Source of the DNA: an uncultured Lachnospiraceae bacterium
GTDB taxonomy: Bacteria; Bacillota; Clostridia; Lachnospirales; Lachnospiraceae
Direction of reading: 5' to 3'
Assembly: GCA_934370915.1 (NCBI GenBank)
Contig: CAKRNI010000180.1
Coordinates: 1-5,399 of the forward strand
Length of the DNA stretch: 5,399 bases
Shown: positions 1-5,399 of the stretch, one piece after another
Position numbering within the stretch: position 1 is the first letter of the stretch
Layout of the letters: every line of letters begins with the position of its first letter
The notes under the pieces: generated by a model
What the model was told of the DNA's origin: nothing
Databases searched by the model: none
The model's input: the letters and a program-made list of their open reading frames with translations, nothing else
Program-made: the position numbers and the translations under genes

Positions 1-755
1 AACAGGATCAACGGCGAGTAAACAGCGTCGTAAAAGTTCGTCTTCTCGATTGCCGAATAGCTCTCCCCGATATAGTCATCATACCGTTTCTCCATATACG
101 TCTCTTTTCCAAGCGTATGGATCGTTCTGATACACCGGATCGTCTCCGGAACATGATTTGTGACCCGGCTCACTGCCGCGCGGTTCTCTAACTGCGCCGT
201 CAGCATCCGCTTCTGGACGATTCTCGTGAACGCAAAGATCACCGGAATCAATACAACAAGAAGCAGCGCAAGCCCTCGGTTCTGGAACCAGATCACCGCA
301 AAGATACTGATGACTCTGCAGGCATCCGCGAACATGCTGATGATTCCGGAGGTAAACAATGCCTCCACGGTATCTGCATCGCCCACAAACCTGGATACCA
401 CAGCACCCGGCTCTTCCTTATTTAATGTGTCAGCGCTCAGCCGGACAAGCTTCTTCGAGAGCTCGCTTCGGAACGCATGGGGCATCTTCTGTCCAAACAC
501 AGTCAGGAAGCTCTCTCTCAAGGACTCCAGCGCCCCCATCAAAAGGATCAGCAGAAAATACTCCGCCGCCATGGAAAATCCCGGAAAATTTCCACCGGCG
601 ATCCGGTCAATGATCTTTCCGAGAACGAGAGGCGGAAGCAGGGAAATGACAACGGCCCCCGTCACCGTCAGAACGATTCCGATGGAAAGCCATTTTTCCC
701 GCGCGACGGTATTTCCGATGATCGATGCCACGCTGATACGTCTATTTGCAGTCAT
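1..755 (-). CDS. ABC exporter half-transporter, membrane domain (partial; C-terminus off the left edge)
   Basis: Translating the minus strand from 755 gives 251 uninterrupted codons (MTANRRISVASIIG...) that run off the window. What is visible is a type IV ABC exporter membrane domain: hydrophobic spans near residues 22-47, 62-78, 134-157 and 158-177, with a fifth beginning near 240. Between them are the long charged cytoplasmic extensions typical of the family (LSADTLNKEEPGAVVSRFVGDADTVE near 106-131, and ETIRCIRTIHTLGKE near 204-219). The ATPase domain would follow outside the window, so its motifs cannot be checked. It lies 98 bases downstream of the other ABC gene on the same strand and probably forms a heterodimer with it in the cytoplasmic membrane. 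The start is ambiguous: an in-frame ATG at 764 (MKIMTANRR) is the alternative. I chose 755 because AGGAG at 769-765 lies 9 bases from it, whereas AGGAG abuts the ATG at 764. The substrate cannot be predicted. Confidence 0.9.
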   Translation of the reverse strand, partial: MTANRRISVASIIGNTVAREKWLSIGIVLTVTGAVVISLLPPLVLGKIIDRIAGGNFPGFSMAAEYFLLILLMGALESLRESFLTVFGQKMPHAFRSELSKKLVRLSADTLNKEEPGAVVSRFVGDADTVEALFTSGIISMFADACRVISIFAVIWFQNRGLALLLVVLIPVIFAFTRIVQKRMLTAQLENRAAVSRVTNHVPETIRCIRTIHTLGKETYMEKRYDDYIGESYSAIEKTNFYDAVYSPLIL

Positions 756-764
756 GATCTTCAT

Positions 765-775
765 CTCCTCTCCCC
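765..775 (-). promoter_or_regulatory. Ribosome binding site of the second ABC gene
   Basis: On the minus strand the sequence GGGGAGAGGAG occupies 775-765. The inner AGGAG is 9 bases from the ATG at 755, and the outer GGGGAG is 5 bases from the ATG at 764, so this purine run could serve either in-frame start. The rest of the gap between the two ABC genes (776-853) shows no terminator hairpin and no convincing promoter, consistent with a single transcript. Confidence 0.7.
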
Positions 776-853
776 AGAATTTTCATGCTGTCTCCCTGAT
801 GGATTCCCGCGATTTCCGCTTCTTTTCGTTGTCTATTCAGTATCTTCATATTT

Positions 854-2737
854 CTATACGCCGTCAGGATGATCCTTTTTCTCACTTGACAGAATATTTT
901 CATCTTTCTCCGAAACCTGCGCCCTGTAAAGCTCCGCGTACTGCGGATTTTCCGCCATCAGCCTCTCATGGCTGCTGCATGTTCCCATCTTCTGGTCCAT
1001 CCAGATCACCTGGTCGAACTCCGGGAACAGATATAGTCTGTGAGAGATCAGGAACACGATCCTGTCTTTCGAGAGCTCCTTCACATGCTCAAATACCTGT
1101 TTTTCTGTATTTCTGTCAAGCGCCGAGAACGGATCATCCAGAACCAGCACCGGCTTTCCATGGCAGAGTGTTCTCGCCAACGCAAGACGCGCCGCCTGCC
1201 CTCCCGAGAGACGGACACCACTGTTTCCCACAACGGTCTTCTCCTTCTCCTCCATCTCCCGGACCTCCTCGTCGAGACATACAGCCCTAAGCCATGTCCA
1301 GACGTTGTCTTCATCCCCCAGGAGCACGTTGTTTTCCACGCTGTCTCCCAGAAGCTCCGGATCATGTCCAAGATACCCGATGATCCGGCTCCGCTCGTTT
1401 TCCGTGTAGGAGGAAAGCTCCCTGCCGCCGTAAGTCAGATGACCCTCATACGGATATTCGCAGAGAAAGCTCTTTCCCAGTGTAGATTTTCCGCACGCCA
1501 CCGGACCCGTGATGCCGACAATCTGACCTGGTTTCGCGGTGAAGGAAATCTCCTTAAAGATCGGATCACTGCCCGGATAGGCGAAAGTGAGATGATCAGC
1601 TACGGCTACGTTTTCTTTGACGCTGTTCTTTTCTGACTGCTGCCCGGATTTACTCGCCGCACTGCCTTCTGATCCATTCTTCACATCCTTGTCGAAGCTT
1701 TCAGCACTGTAGTTTTCATTCTGCGCCGCGATCTCATCTTTCTCCACAGCCTCAGCCGCCCGCTCCATGTACGGATGGATCCTCTTCCAGGAAACCTGCG
1801 CCTTATGGACCGCATTGAAGAGCTTCGCCGCCTTCGAGGACTTATCGGAGAGCTTCGTGTAACATGCCAGAAATGTGGTAAATACTGCCACATCCCATGT
1901 TGTCCAGCCCATTCCGAGGATATTTCTTGAACCGAAGTACAAAATCATCACAGTTCCCGCCATGGCGATCACCTTGTAGACTGGCGGCAGAGCCGCGTTC
2001 CAGATATTCGCCTTCACAGCTGCCTGTTCATACTCTTTTAAGTGGACCTCGTAGTTCTCCCCGCGCTCCTTCTCACATCCGAAAACACGGTATGTGATAG
2101 CGTTGGTGATCCGTTCCAGGGTCACCGCGTTGAGCTTTCCGGTCTGCTCCTTGTATGCTGCTCCCGTTGTCTGGACGATCCGTTTCATCTTCTCCGCTAT
2201 GATATAGGAAAACGGAGGAAAGATCAGGGAACATAGCGTCAGTCTCCAGTCGTAATAGAGCAGCATGCACACATATCCGAAAAGCGCCACACCTGTATCA
2301 AAGATCTCCGTGGTAAACTTTCTCATGCCTTCCACGCAGTCATCCACGTCGGAGATTGCCTTCGTGATGACGTTTCCGGTGCCCTCTTTTTCCAGCTCCA
2401 CACGGGATTTATGTATCAATGTCCGGTACAGGATCCGCTTCATCCGCCGGTTTACATTGTTGGCGAACCGGCGCACATAGAACCGCTTGATATATCTCGC
2501 CAGCTGCACCGTTCCGATCACAATCACATAGGCGAGCGCCAGCCGGAGCATCGCCGGAAAACGCTCCGTCCCAGTCAGGATCTGCATCAGGCAGCCCGCC
2601 ATCTTTCCCTCAAACCATGGTCCCGCCACGAGACCCAGGTTATAGATCAATCCCGACACTGTGATCAACGCCAGAACCTTCCATTCTGCCCGGAAATACG
2701 CCATGATCTTATCCGGACGAAAATTTTTCTTTTCCAT
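854..2737 (-). CDS. Heterodimeric-type ABC exporter subunit with fused membrane and ATPase domains (degenerate ATP site)
   Basis: A 627-residue ABC exporter half-transporter with an N-terminal membrane domain and a C-terminal ATPase. Hydrophobic spans lie near residues 20-40, 63-81, 145-163, 166-181, 252-270 and 283-296. In the ATPase I see an A-loop Tyr387, Walker A GPVACGKST (411-419), a canonical signature LSGGQ (510-514), Walker B VLVLDD (530-535), D-loop SALD (538-541) and the switch His566. Two residues are off-consensus: Asp535 replaces the catalytic Glu after Walker B, and His458 (YLGHDP) sits where the Q-loop Gln is usual. In heterodimeric exporters such as TM287/288 or BmrCD one subunit carries a degenerate Walker B of this kind, so this is inferred to be that subunit, with the downstream ABC gene as its canonical partner. 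A hydrophilic linker (about 325-380) joining the two domains is longer than usual. The ATG at 2737 is preceded by AGGAAAGAAGAG. It lies 81 bases downstream of the MarR gene with no terminator between. Drug or peptide export is likely; the substrate is unknown. Confidence 0.95.
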   Translation of the reverse strand: MEKKNFRPDKIMAYFRAEWKVLALITVSGLIYNLGLVAGPWFEGKMAGCLMQILTGTERFPAMLRLALAYVIVIGTVQLARYIKRFYVRRFANNVNRRMKRILYRTLIHKSRVELEKEGTGNVITKAISDVDDCVEGMRKFTTEIFDTGVALFGYVCMLLYYDWRLTLCSLIFPPFSYIIAEKMKRIVQTTGAAYKEQTGKLNAVTLERITNAITYRVFGCEKERGENYEVHLKEYEQAAVKANIWNAALPPVYKVIAMAGTVMILYFGSRNILGMGWTTWDVAVFTTFLACYTKLSDKSSKAAKLFNAVHKAQVSWKRIHPYMERAAEAVEKDEIAAQNENYSAESFDKDVKNGSEGSAASKSGQQSEKNSVKENVAVADHLTFAYPGSDPIFKEISFTAKPGQIVGITGPVACGKSTLGKSFLCEYPYEGHLTYGGRELSSYTENERSRIIGYLGHDPELLGDSVENNVLLGDEDNVWTWLRAVCLDEEVREMEEKEKTVVGNSGVRLSGGQAARLALARTLCHGKPVLVLDDPFSALDRNTEKQVFEHVKELSKDRIVFLISHRLYLFPEFDQVIWMDQKMGTCSSHERLMAENPQYAELYRAQVSEKDENILSSEKKDHPDGV

Positions 2738-2818
2738 TGCTCTTCTTTCCTGAAGTCTTATAAACTTTTCTGAGTTACCGATTTCTCTCTGAAGCAGCTT
2801 CTTCTGGAGTGTCTGTTT

Positions 2819-3310
2819 TTATTCATCTGTACCCTCTATATTCTCTTCCTTATGCTTCTCCACTAACTCCGCTACATCCACAAATCCAGCTCTCCGCTCA
2901 TTCTTCGACCGCCAGTACAGTTTGTCGAGCGTCTCACAGAATGCGTTTTTCTCCTCCTCCGGCAGCTCCGCCAGCAGCCACTCATAAAAGACAGCCTCGA
3001 TACTCGCCTTCGAATTTTTTAATGCCTCCGCCTTTTTTGTCGCGTAAAGCAGCTGGCTTCTTCCATCCGCCGGATTCGGCTTTCTCTCGAGATACCCTTT
3101 TGCCTCCAGGCTTGACGCCCGCCTCGCCGCAGCGCCCTTATCGATCTTAAGAGTCTCCCGCACCTCCGTCTGGGTGATTCCCGGATTGTGGCGCACGAGA
3201 TGGATAAAATCGAATTCTGCTGTTCCGATCCCCTCTTCCTTCATGGTCTGCACCGTGAACTTTCCAACCTCACGGGCGATCTTTGTGATCTTTCTTCCAG
3301 TCTGGTCCAT
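2819..3310 (-). CDS. MarR-family transcriptional regulator (probable autorepressor of the ABC operon)
   Basis: A 163-residue protein of normal MarR length. The winged helix-turn-helix is clear: GITQTEVRETLKIDKGAAARR (about 44-64) is the helix-turn-helix, and RKPNPADGRSQLLYATKKAE (about 76-95) is the wing with the family's DGR...L motif (Asp82, Gly83, Arg84). Flanking N- and C-terminal helices would form the dimer interface. MarR proteins bind palindromic operators as dimers and release DNA when a small ligand (often a drug or phenolic) or an oxidant is bound. A single Cys125 is present, but it is not near the N-terminus as in OhrR-type peroxide sensors, so I do not call it a redox sensor. The gene is first in an operon with two ABC exporter genes, and paired palindromes overlap its promoter, so repression of its own operon is the straightforward inference. 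The start is fixed by GGAGGAG five bases upstream. The ligand is unknown. Confidence 0.95.
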   Translation of the reverse strand: MDQTGRKITKIAREVGKFTVQTMKEEGIGTAEFDFIHLVRHNPGITQTEVRETLKIDKGAAARRASSLEAKGYLERKPNPADGRSQLLYATKKAEALKNSKASIEAVFYEWLLAELPEEEKNAFCETLDKLYWRSKNERRAGFVDVAELVEKHKEENIEGTDE

Positions 3311-3495
3311 AAAGTCTCCTCCAAATATCGCTTTACTTTTGCTCTCCCGGCTTCACGCTATCTGCGTATCTTATTCCTACTCCATAGAATTACAATATCG
3401 TAAATCCCAGCGGACTCCCTCGTTTATATCCGTCCTGTCTCACCACTATGCAAATTTTAACACAATTTTGCTCCAGATAGTTGTACTATCATCTA
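3311..3495 (-). other. 5' leader of the MarR-ABC operon transcript (about 185 nt)
   Basis: If transcription starts about seven bases after the -10 hexamer at 3507-3502, the untranslated leader covers roughly 3495-3311. This is long for a simple MarR operon. I found no intrinsic terminator, no riboswitch that I recognise, and no leader peptide with a ribosome binding site. A weak second promoter-like pair lies inside it on the minus strand: TTGTAA, then 16 bases, then TAAGAT, near 3394-3367. Each hexamer matches only four of six consensus bases, so it is not called separately. Boundaries depend on the predicted start site. Confidence 0.45.
3316..3322 (-). promoter_or_regulatory. Strong ribosome binding site of the MarR gene
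   Basis: The minus strand reads GGAGGAG followed by five bases (ACTTT) and the ATG at 3310. This near-perfect Shine-Dalgarno match decides the start. Confidence 0.85.
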
Positions 3496-3519
3496 ATTTG
3501 AATGATAGTACAACTATCT
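3475..3519. repeat. Nested inverted repeat: paired MarR-type operators
   Basis: Two 18-base arms, AGATAGTTGTACTATCAT (3475-3492) and ATGATAGTACAACTATCT (3502-3519), are perfect reverse complements separated by nine bases. Each arm is itself a palindrome: GATAGT-TGT-ACTATC (3476-3490) and GATAGT-ACA-ACTATC (3504-3518), with centres 28 bases apart. The right-hand copy fills most of the promoter spacer and overlaps the -10 hexamer; the left-hand copy covers the start of the transcript. Short palindromes of this size and AT-rich composition are typical of MarR-family dimer sites. Binding by the adjacent MarR protein is an inference from position and symmetry. A nearby direct repeat ATCTAATTT (3491-3499 and 3516-3524) extends the duplicated unit. 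Confidence 0.85.
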
Positions 3520-3530
3520 AATTTTGTCAA
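3502..3530 (-). promoter_or_regulatory. Sigma-A promoter of the MarR-ABC operon
   Basis: On the minus strand a perfect -35 hexamer TTGACA (3530-3525) is followed by a 17-base spacer and TATCAT (3507-3502), five of six matches to TATAAT. The predicted start is near 3495. An operator palindrome (3504-3518) occupies the spacer and the edge of the -10, so a bound dimer would block RNA polymerase. This is an intrinsically strong promoter held under repression. Confidence 0.85.
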
Positions 3531-3652
3531 TCTCATATTTCTGCTTTTCCTTTGAAAATAATGTCTTTACTTTATTTTCTTAAAATTTCAGTATGAAAAA
3601 CAGCATCCGGCAAAAGAATGATATTATTTTAACAAAGTCTGCCATTTTGTTG

Positions 3653-3680
3653 TTGATTTTGTCCAATTTTCATGTATAAT
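3653..3680 (+). promoter_or_regulatory. Sigma-A promoter of pckA
   Basis: TTGATT (3653-3658), a 16-base spacer and a perfect TATAAT (3675-3680) form a good housekeeping promoter pointing at pckA, with the start predicted near 3686-3687. The upstream stretch 3531-3652 is AT-rich, could act as an UP element, and contains no gene I can support. No catabolite-responsive (cre) match was seen at the promoter. Confidence 0.75.
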
Positions 3681-3699
3681 GGAAGTGAAAGATATCATT

Positions 3700-3784
3700 A
3701 TTGCCTGTAAAATTTCCAGGTAATGGTACCTGTTCAAACCTGAACATGTACAAGACGATAGTCCTGCCCCACTGCGGTCGGGAC
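3700..3784 (+). promoter_or_regulatory. Structured leader of pckA mRNA with overlapping inverted repeats (candidate cis-regulatory RNA)
   Basis: Four potential stems can be read in the leader. Stem I pairs ATTGCCTG (3700-3707) with CAGGTAAT (3717-3724), one G-U pair included. Stem II pairs CAGGTA (3717-3722) with TACCTG (3727-3732) around a four-base loop. Stem III pairs TGTTCA (3731-3736) with TGAACA (3741-3746) around AACC. Stem IV pairs 3761-3769 with 3776-3784 with one mismatch and one G-U. Stem II shares bases with both I and III, so the leader could switch between I+III and II. No run of U follows stem IV, so it is not an intrinsic terminator; it ends 10 bases before the ribosome binding site and could instead influence translation or mRNA stability. 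I do not recognise a known riboswitch class. The stem III repeat could equally be a protein operator in DNA. Confidence 0.4.
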
Positions 3785-3794
3785 CAAATTTATG

Positions 3795-3802
3795 AAAAGA
3801 GG
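3795..3802 (+). promoter_or_regulatory. Ribosome binding site of pckA
   Basis: AAAAGAGG lies 11 bases upstream of the ATG at 3814, a slightly long but acceptable spacing. No other in-frame start with a better site is present, and the encoded N-terminus [10 protein letters not shown] fits the family. Confidence 0.65.
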
Positions 3803-3813
3803 TTAGATAAGCG

Positions 3814-5399
3814 ATGGCAAAGATTGATTTAAGCAAGTATGGCATCACCGGAACCACAGAGATCGTCTACAACCCGTCTTATGAAATGTTATTCGAGGAG
3901 GAAATGAAACCGGAACTCGAAGGCTACGAAAAAGGTCAGGTCAGCGAACTCGGAGCAGTAAATGTTATGACCGGTATCTACACCGGCCGTTCACCGAAAG
4001 ATAAATTTATCGTTGTGGATGAAAATTCCAAAGATACTGTATGGTGGACTTCTGACGAGTATAAGAACGACAACCATCCGGCTTCCCAGGAAACCTGGAA
4101 GGCAGTAAAAGATATCGCATTAAAAGAGCTCTCCAACAAGAGACTTTTCGTTGTCGACGCATTCTGCGGCGCAAACAAAGACACCCGCATGGCGATCCGT
4201 TTTATCGTTGAGGTTGCTTGGCAGGCACACTTCGTAAAGAACATGTTCATCAAGCCGACTGCTGAAGAGCTTGAGAACTTCGAGCCGGATTTCGTTGTTT
4301 ACAACGCATCTAAGGCAAAAGTTGAGAACTACAAGGAACTCGGCTTAAACTCCGAGACAGCCGTTGTCTTCAATATCACAAGCCGCGAGCAGGTTATCAT
4401 CAACACCTGGTACGGTGGAGAAATGAAGAAAGGTATGTTCTCCATGATGAACTACTACCTTCCGTTAAAGGGCATCGCATCCATGCACTGCTCTGCCAAC
4501 ACAGATATGGAAGGCAAGAACACAGCAATCTTCTTCGGACTTTCCGGAACCGGTAAGACAACTCTTTCCACAGACCCGAAGCGTCTCCTGATCGGTGATG
4601 ACGAGCACGGCTGGGACGACAACGGAGTATTCAACTTCGAAGGCGGCTGCTATGCAAAAGTTATCAACCTTGATAAAGAATCTGAGCCGGATATCTACAA
4701 TGCGATTAAGCGCGACGCTCTTCTCGAGAACGTAACACTTGATAAAGACGGCGTGATCGATTTCGCTGACAAGAGCGTAACCGAGAACACCCGTGTCTCC
4801 TATCCGATCGATCATATTACAAACATCGTCCGCCCGATCTCTGCAGGTCCGGCCGCTAAAAATGTAATCTTCCTCTCCGCAGATGCATTCGGTGTACTTC
4901 CGCCGGTATCCATTCTGACACCGGAGCAGACAAAGTATTACTTCCTGTCCGGTTTCACAGCAAAGCTTGCTGGTACAGAGCGTGGAATCACAGAGCCGAC
5001 ACCGACCTTCTCTGCTTGCTTTGGTCAGGCATTCTTAGAGCTCCATCCGACAAAATATGCGGAAGAGCTTGTTAAGAAGATGGAAAAGAGCGGCGCTAAA
5101 GCGTACCTCGTTAACACAGGCTGGAACGGAACCGGCAAGCGTATCTCCATCAAAGATACACGTGGAATCATCGACGCGATCTTAAACGGCGATATCTTAA
5201 ACGCTCCGACAAAGAAGATCCCGCACTTCAACTTCGAAGTTCCGACCGAGCTTCCGGGCGTTGATTCCAAGATCCTCGACCCGCGCGATACATACGCAAA
5301 TGTAGCTGACTGGGAAGAGAAGGCAAAAGACCTCGCAGGCAGATTCGTCAAGAACTTTGCAAAATATGAGAGCAACGAAGCTGGTAAAGCCCTCGTTGC
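3814..5399 (+). CDS. pckA: ATP-dependent phosphoenolpyruvate carboxykinase (partial; last few codons off the right edge)
   Basis: PckA interconverts oxaloacetate plus ATP with phosphoenolpyruvate, CO2 and ADP in the cytoplasm. It serves gluconeogenesis, or in fermentative anaerobes CO2 fixation towards succinate. The window holds 528 full codons; family members are about 530-540 residues, and the sequence ends at GKALV, just before the usual C-terminus, so only a handful of residues are missing. Visible motifs are TGRSPKDKF with substrate-binding Arg59, the metal/substrate region [13 protein letters not shown] (Tyr200, Lys205, Lys206), His225 in SMHCSAN, the kinase P-loop GLSGTGKT (242-249), LIGDDEHGW with metal-binding Asp262 and Asp263, and Arg327 in ENTRVSYP. 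The P-loop and these motifs identify the ATP-type rather than the GTP-type enzyme. No catalytic residue looks altered. It has its own promoter and leader, diverges from the MarR-ABC operon, and appears functionally unrelated to it. Whether anything follows in an operon is not visible. Confidence 0.98.
   Translation, partial: MAKIDLSKYGITGTTEIVYNPSYEMLFEEEMKPELEGYEKGQVSELGAVNVMTGIYTGRSPKDKFIVVDENSKDTVWWTSDEYKNDNHPASQETWKAVKDIALKELSNKRLFVVDAFCGANKDTRMAIRFIVEVAWQAHFVKNMFIKPTAEELENFEPDFVVYNASKAKVENYKELGLNSETAVVFNITSREQVIINTWYGGEMKKGMFSMMNYYLPLKGIASMHCSANTDMEGKNTAIFFGLSGTGKTTLSTDPKRLLIGDDEHGWDDNGVFNFEGGCYAKVINLDKESEPDIYNAIKRDALLENVTLDKDGVIDFADKSVTENTRVSYPIDHITNIVRPISAGPAAKNVIFLSADAFGVLPPVSILTPEQTKYYFLSGFTAKLAGTERGITEPTPTFSACFGQAFLELHPTKYAEELVKKMEKSGAKAYLVNTGWNGTGKRISIKDTRGIIDAILNGDILNAPTKKIPHFNFEVPTELPGVDSKILDPRDTYANVADWEEKAKDLAGRFVKNFAKYESNEAGKALV

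Noticed and set aside
745..849. 35-codon minus-strand frame in the gap between the two ABC genes (MKILNRQRKEAEIAGIHQGD...)
   Set aside because: It has no convincing ribosome binding site, starts just after the stop of the first ABC gene, and overlaps the second gene's start in another frame. Chance is the simpler explanation.
160..1290. Long plus-strand open frame of 376 codons
   Set aside because: It is antisense to the two ABC genes, has a Pro/Ser/Arg-rich low-information translation with no domain, no ribosome binding site, and spans the gap between them. It is a shadow of the real minus-strand genes.
2738..2818. Hairpin GAAG-CTG-CTTC between the MarR and ABC genes
   Set aside because: The stem is only four pairs and has no U-tract. 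It is too weak for a terminator, and no good promoter is present, so the genes are kept in one operon.
3457..3492. 11-codon minus-strand leader-peptide frame (MIVQLSGAKLC) at the start of the MarR transcript
   Set aside because: It begins almost at the predicted transcription start with no ribosome binding site, and its codons are made of the operator palindrome. There is no attenuator structure downstream.
3593..3679. 28-codon plus-strand frame with a hydrophobic C-terminal half (MKNSIRQKNDIILTK...)
   Set aside because: There is no Shine-Dalgarno site, and it runs through the pckA -35 and -10 elements, ending inside TATAAT. It is unlikely to be a gene.
3761..3784. Possible intrinsic terminator in the pckA leader
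   Set aside because: The stem is imperfect and is followed by CCAAATTTATG rather than a U-run, so it does not fit a Rho-independent terminator.
3978..5375. Three minus-strand open frames (91, 116 and 116 codons) opposite pckA
   Set aside because: They lie wholly antisense to a highly conserved gene with no ribosome binding sites or domains. They are shadows of pckA.

Overview
The window looks like chromosome from a low-to-mid GC Gram-positive anaerobe, most likely a Clostridia/Lachnospiraceae gut bacterium. The reasons are purine-rich Shine-Dalgarno sites, sigma-A type promoters, a MarR plus tandem ABC-exporter operon of the Firmicutes type, and an ATP-type PEP carboxykinase beginning [13 protein letters not shown]. 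This placement is an inference from protein style, not from a database match.

Layout: the left 60 % (1-3310) is one minus-strand operon read right to left: a MarR-family regulator (3310-2819), a full-length half-size ABC exporter with fused membrane and ATPase domains (2737-854), and a second ABC exporter half whose membrane domain runs off the left edge (755-1). The two ABC proteins very probably form a heterodimeric efflux pump. The first one carries Asp where the catalytic Glu after Walker B should be, and His where the Q-loop Gln should be, as expected of the degenerate side of such a pump. The operon promoter (TTGACA, 17 bp, TATCAT) is embedded in a nested palindrome (3475-3519) made of two GATAGT-N3-ACTATC operators. 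This is almost certainly where the MarR protein represses its own operon.

The 503-base intergenic region (3311-3813) contains two divergent promoters. The rightward one (TTGATT, 16 bp, TATAAT at 3653-3680) drives pckA through a leader of about 127 nt. That leader holds a run of overlapping inverted repeats that could form mutually exclusive RNA hairpins. pckA (3814 to the right edge) encodes ATP-dependent phosphoenolpyruvate carboxykinase with all recognisable catalytic motifs; only the last few codons are missing.

Functionally the two units look independent: a ligand-inducible multidrug-type export operon, and a central-metabolism gene for oxaloacetate/PEP interconversion. No RNA genes, mobile elements or CRISPR arrays were seen. 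The best candidates for new biology are the nested operator/promoter and the pckA leader.
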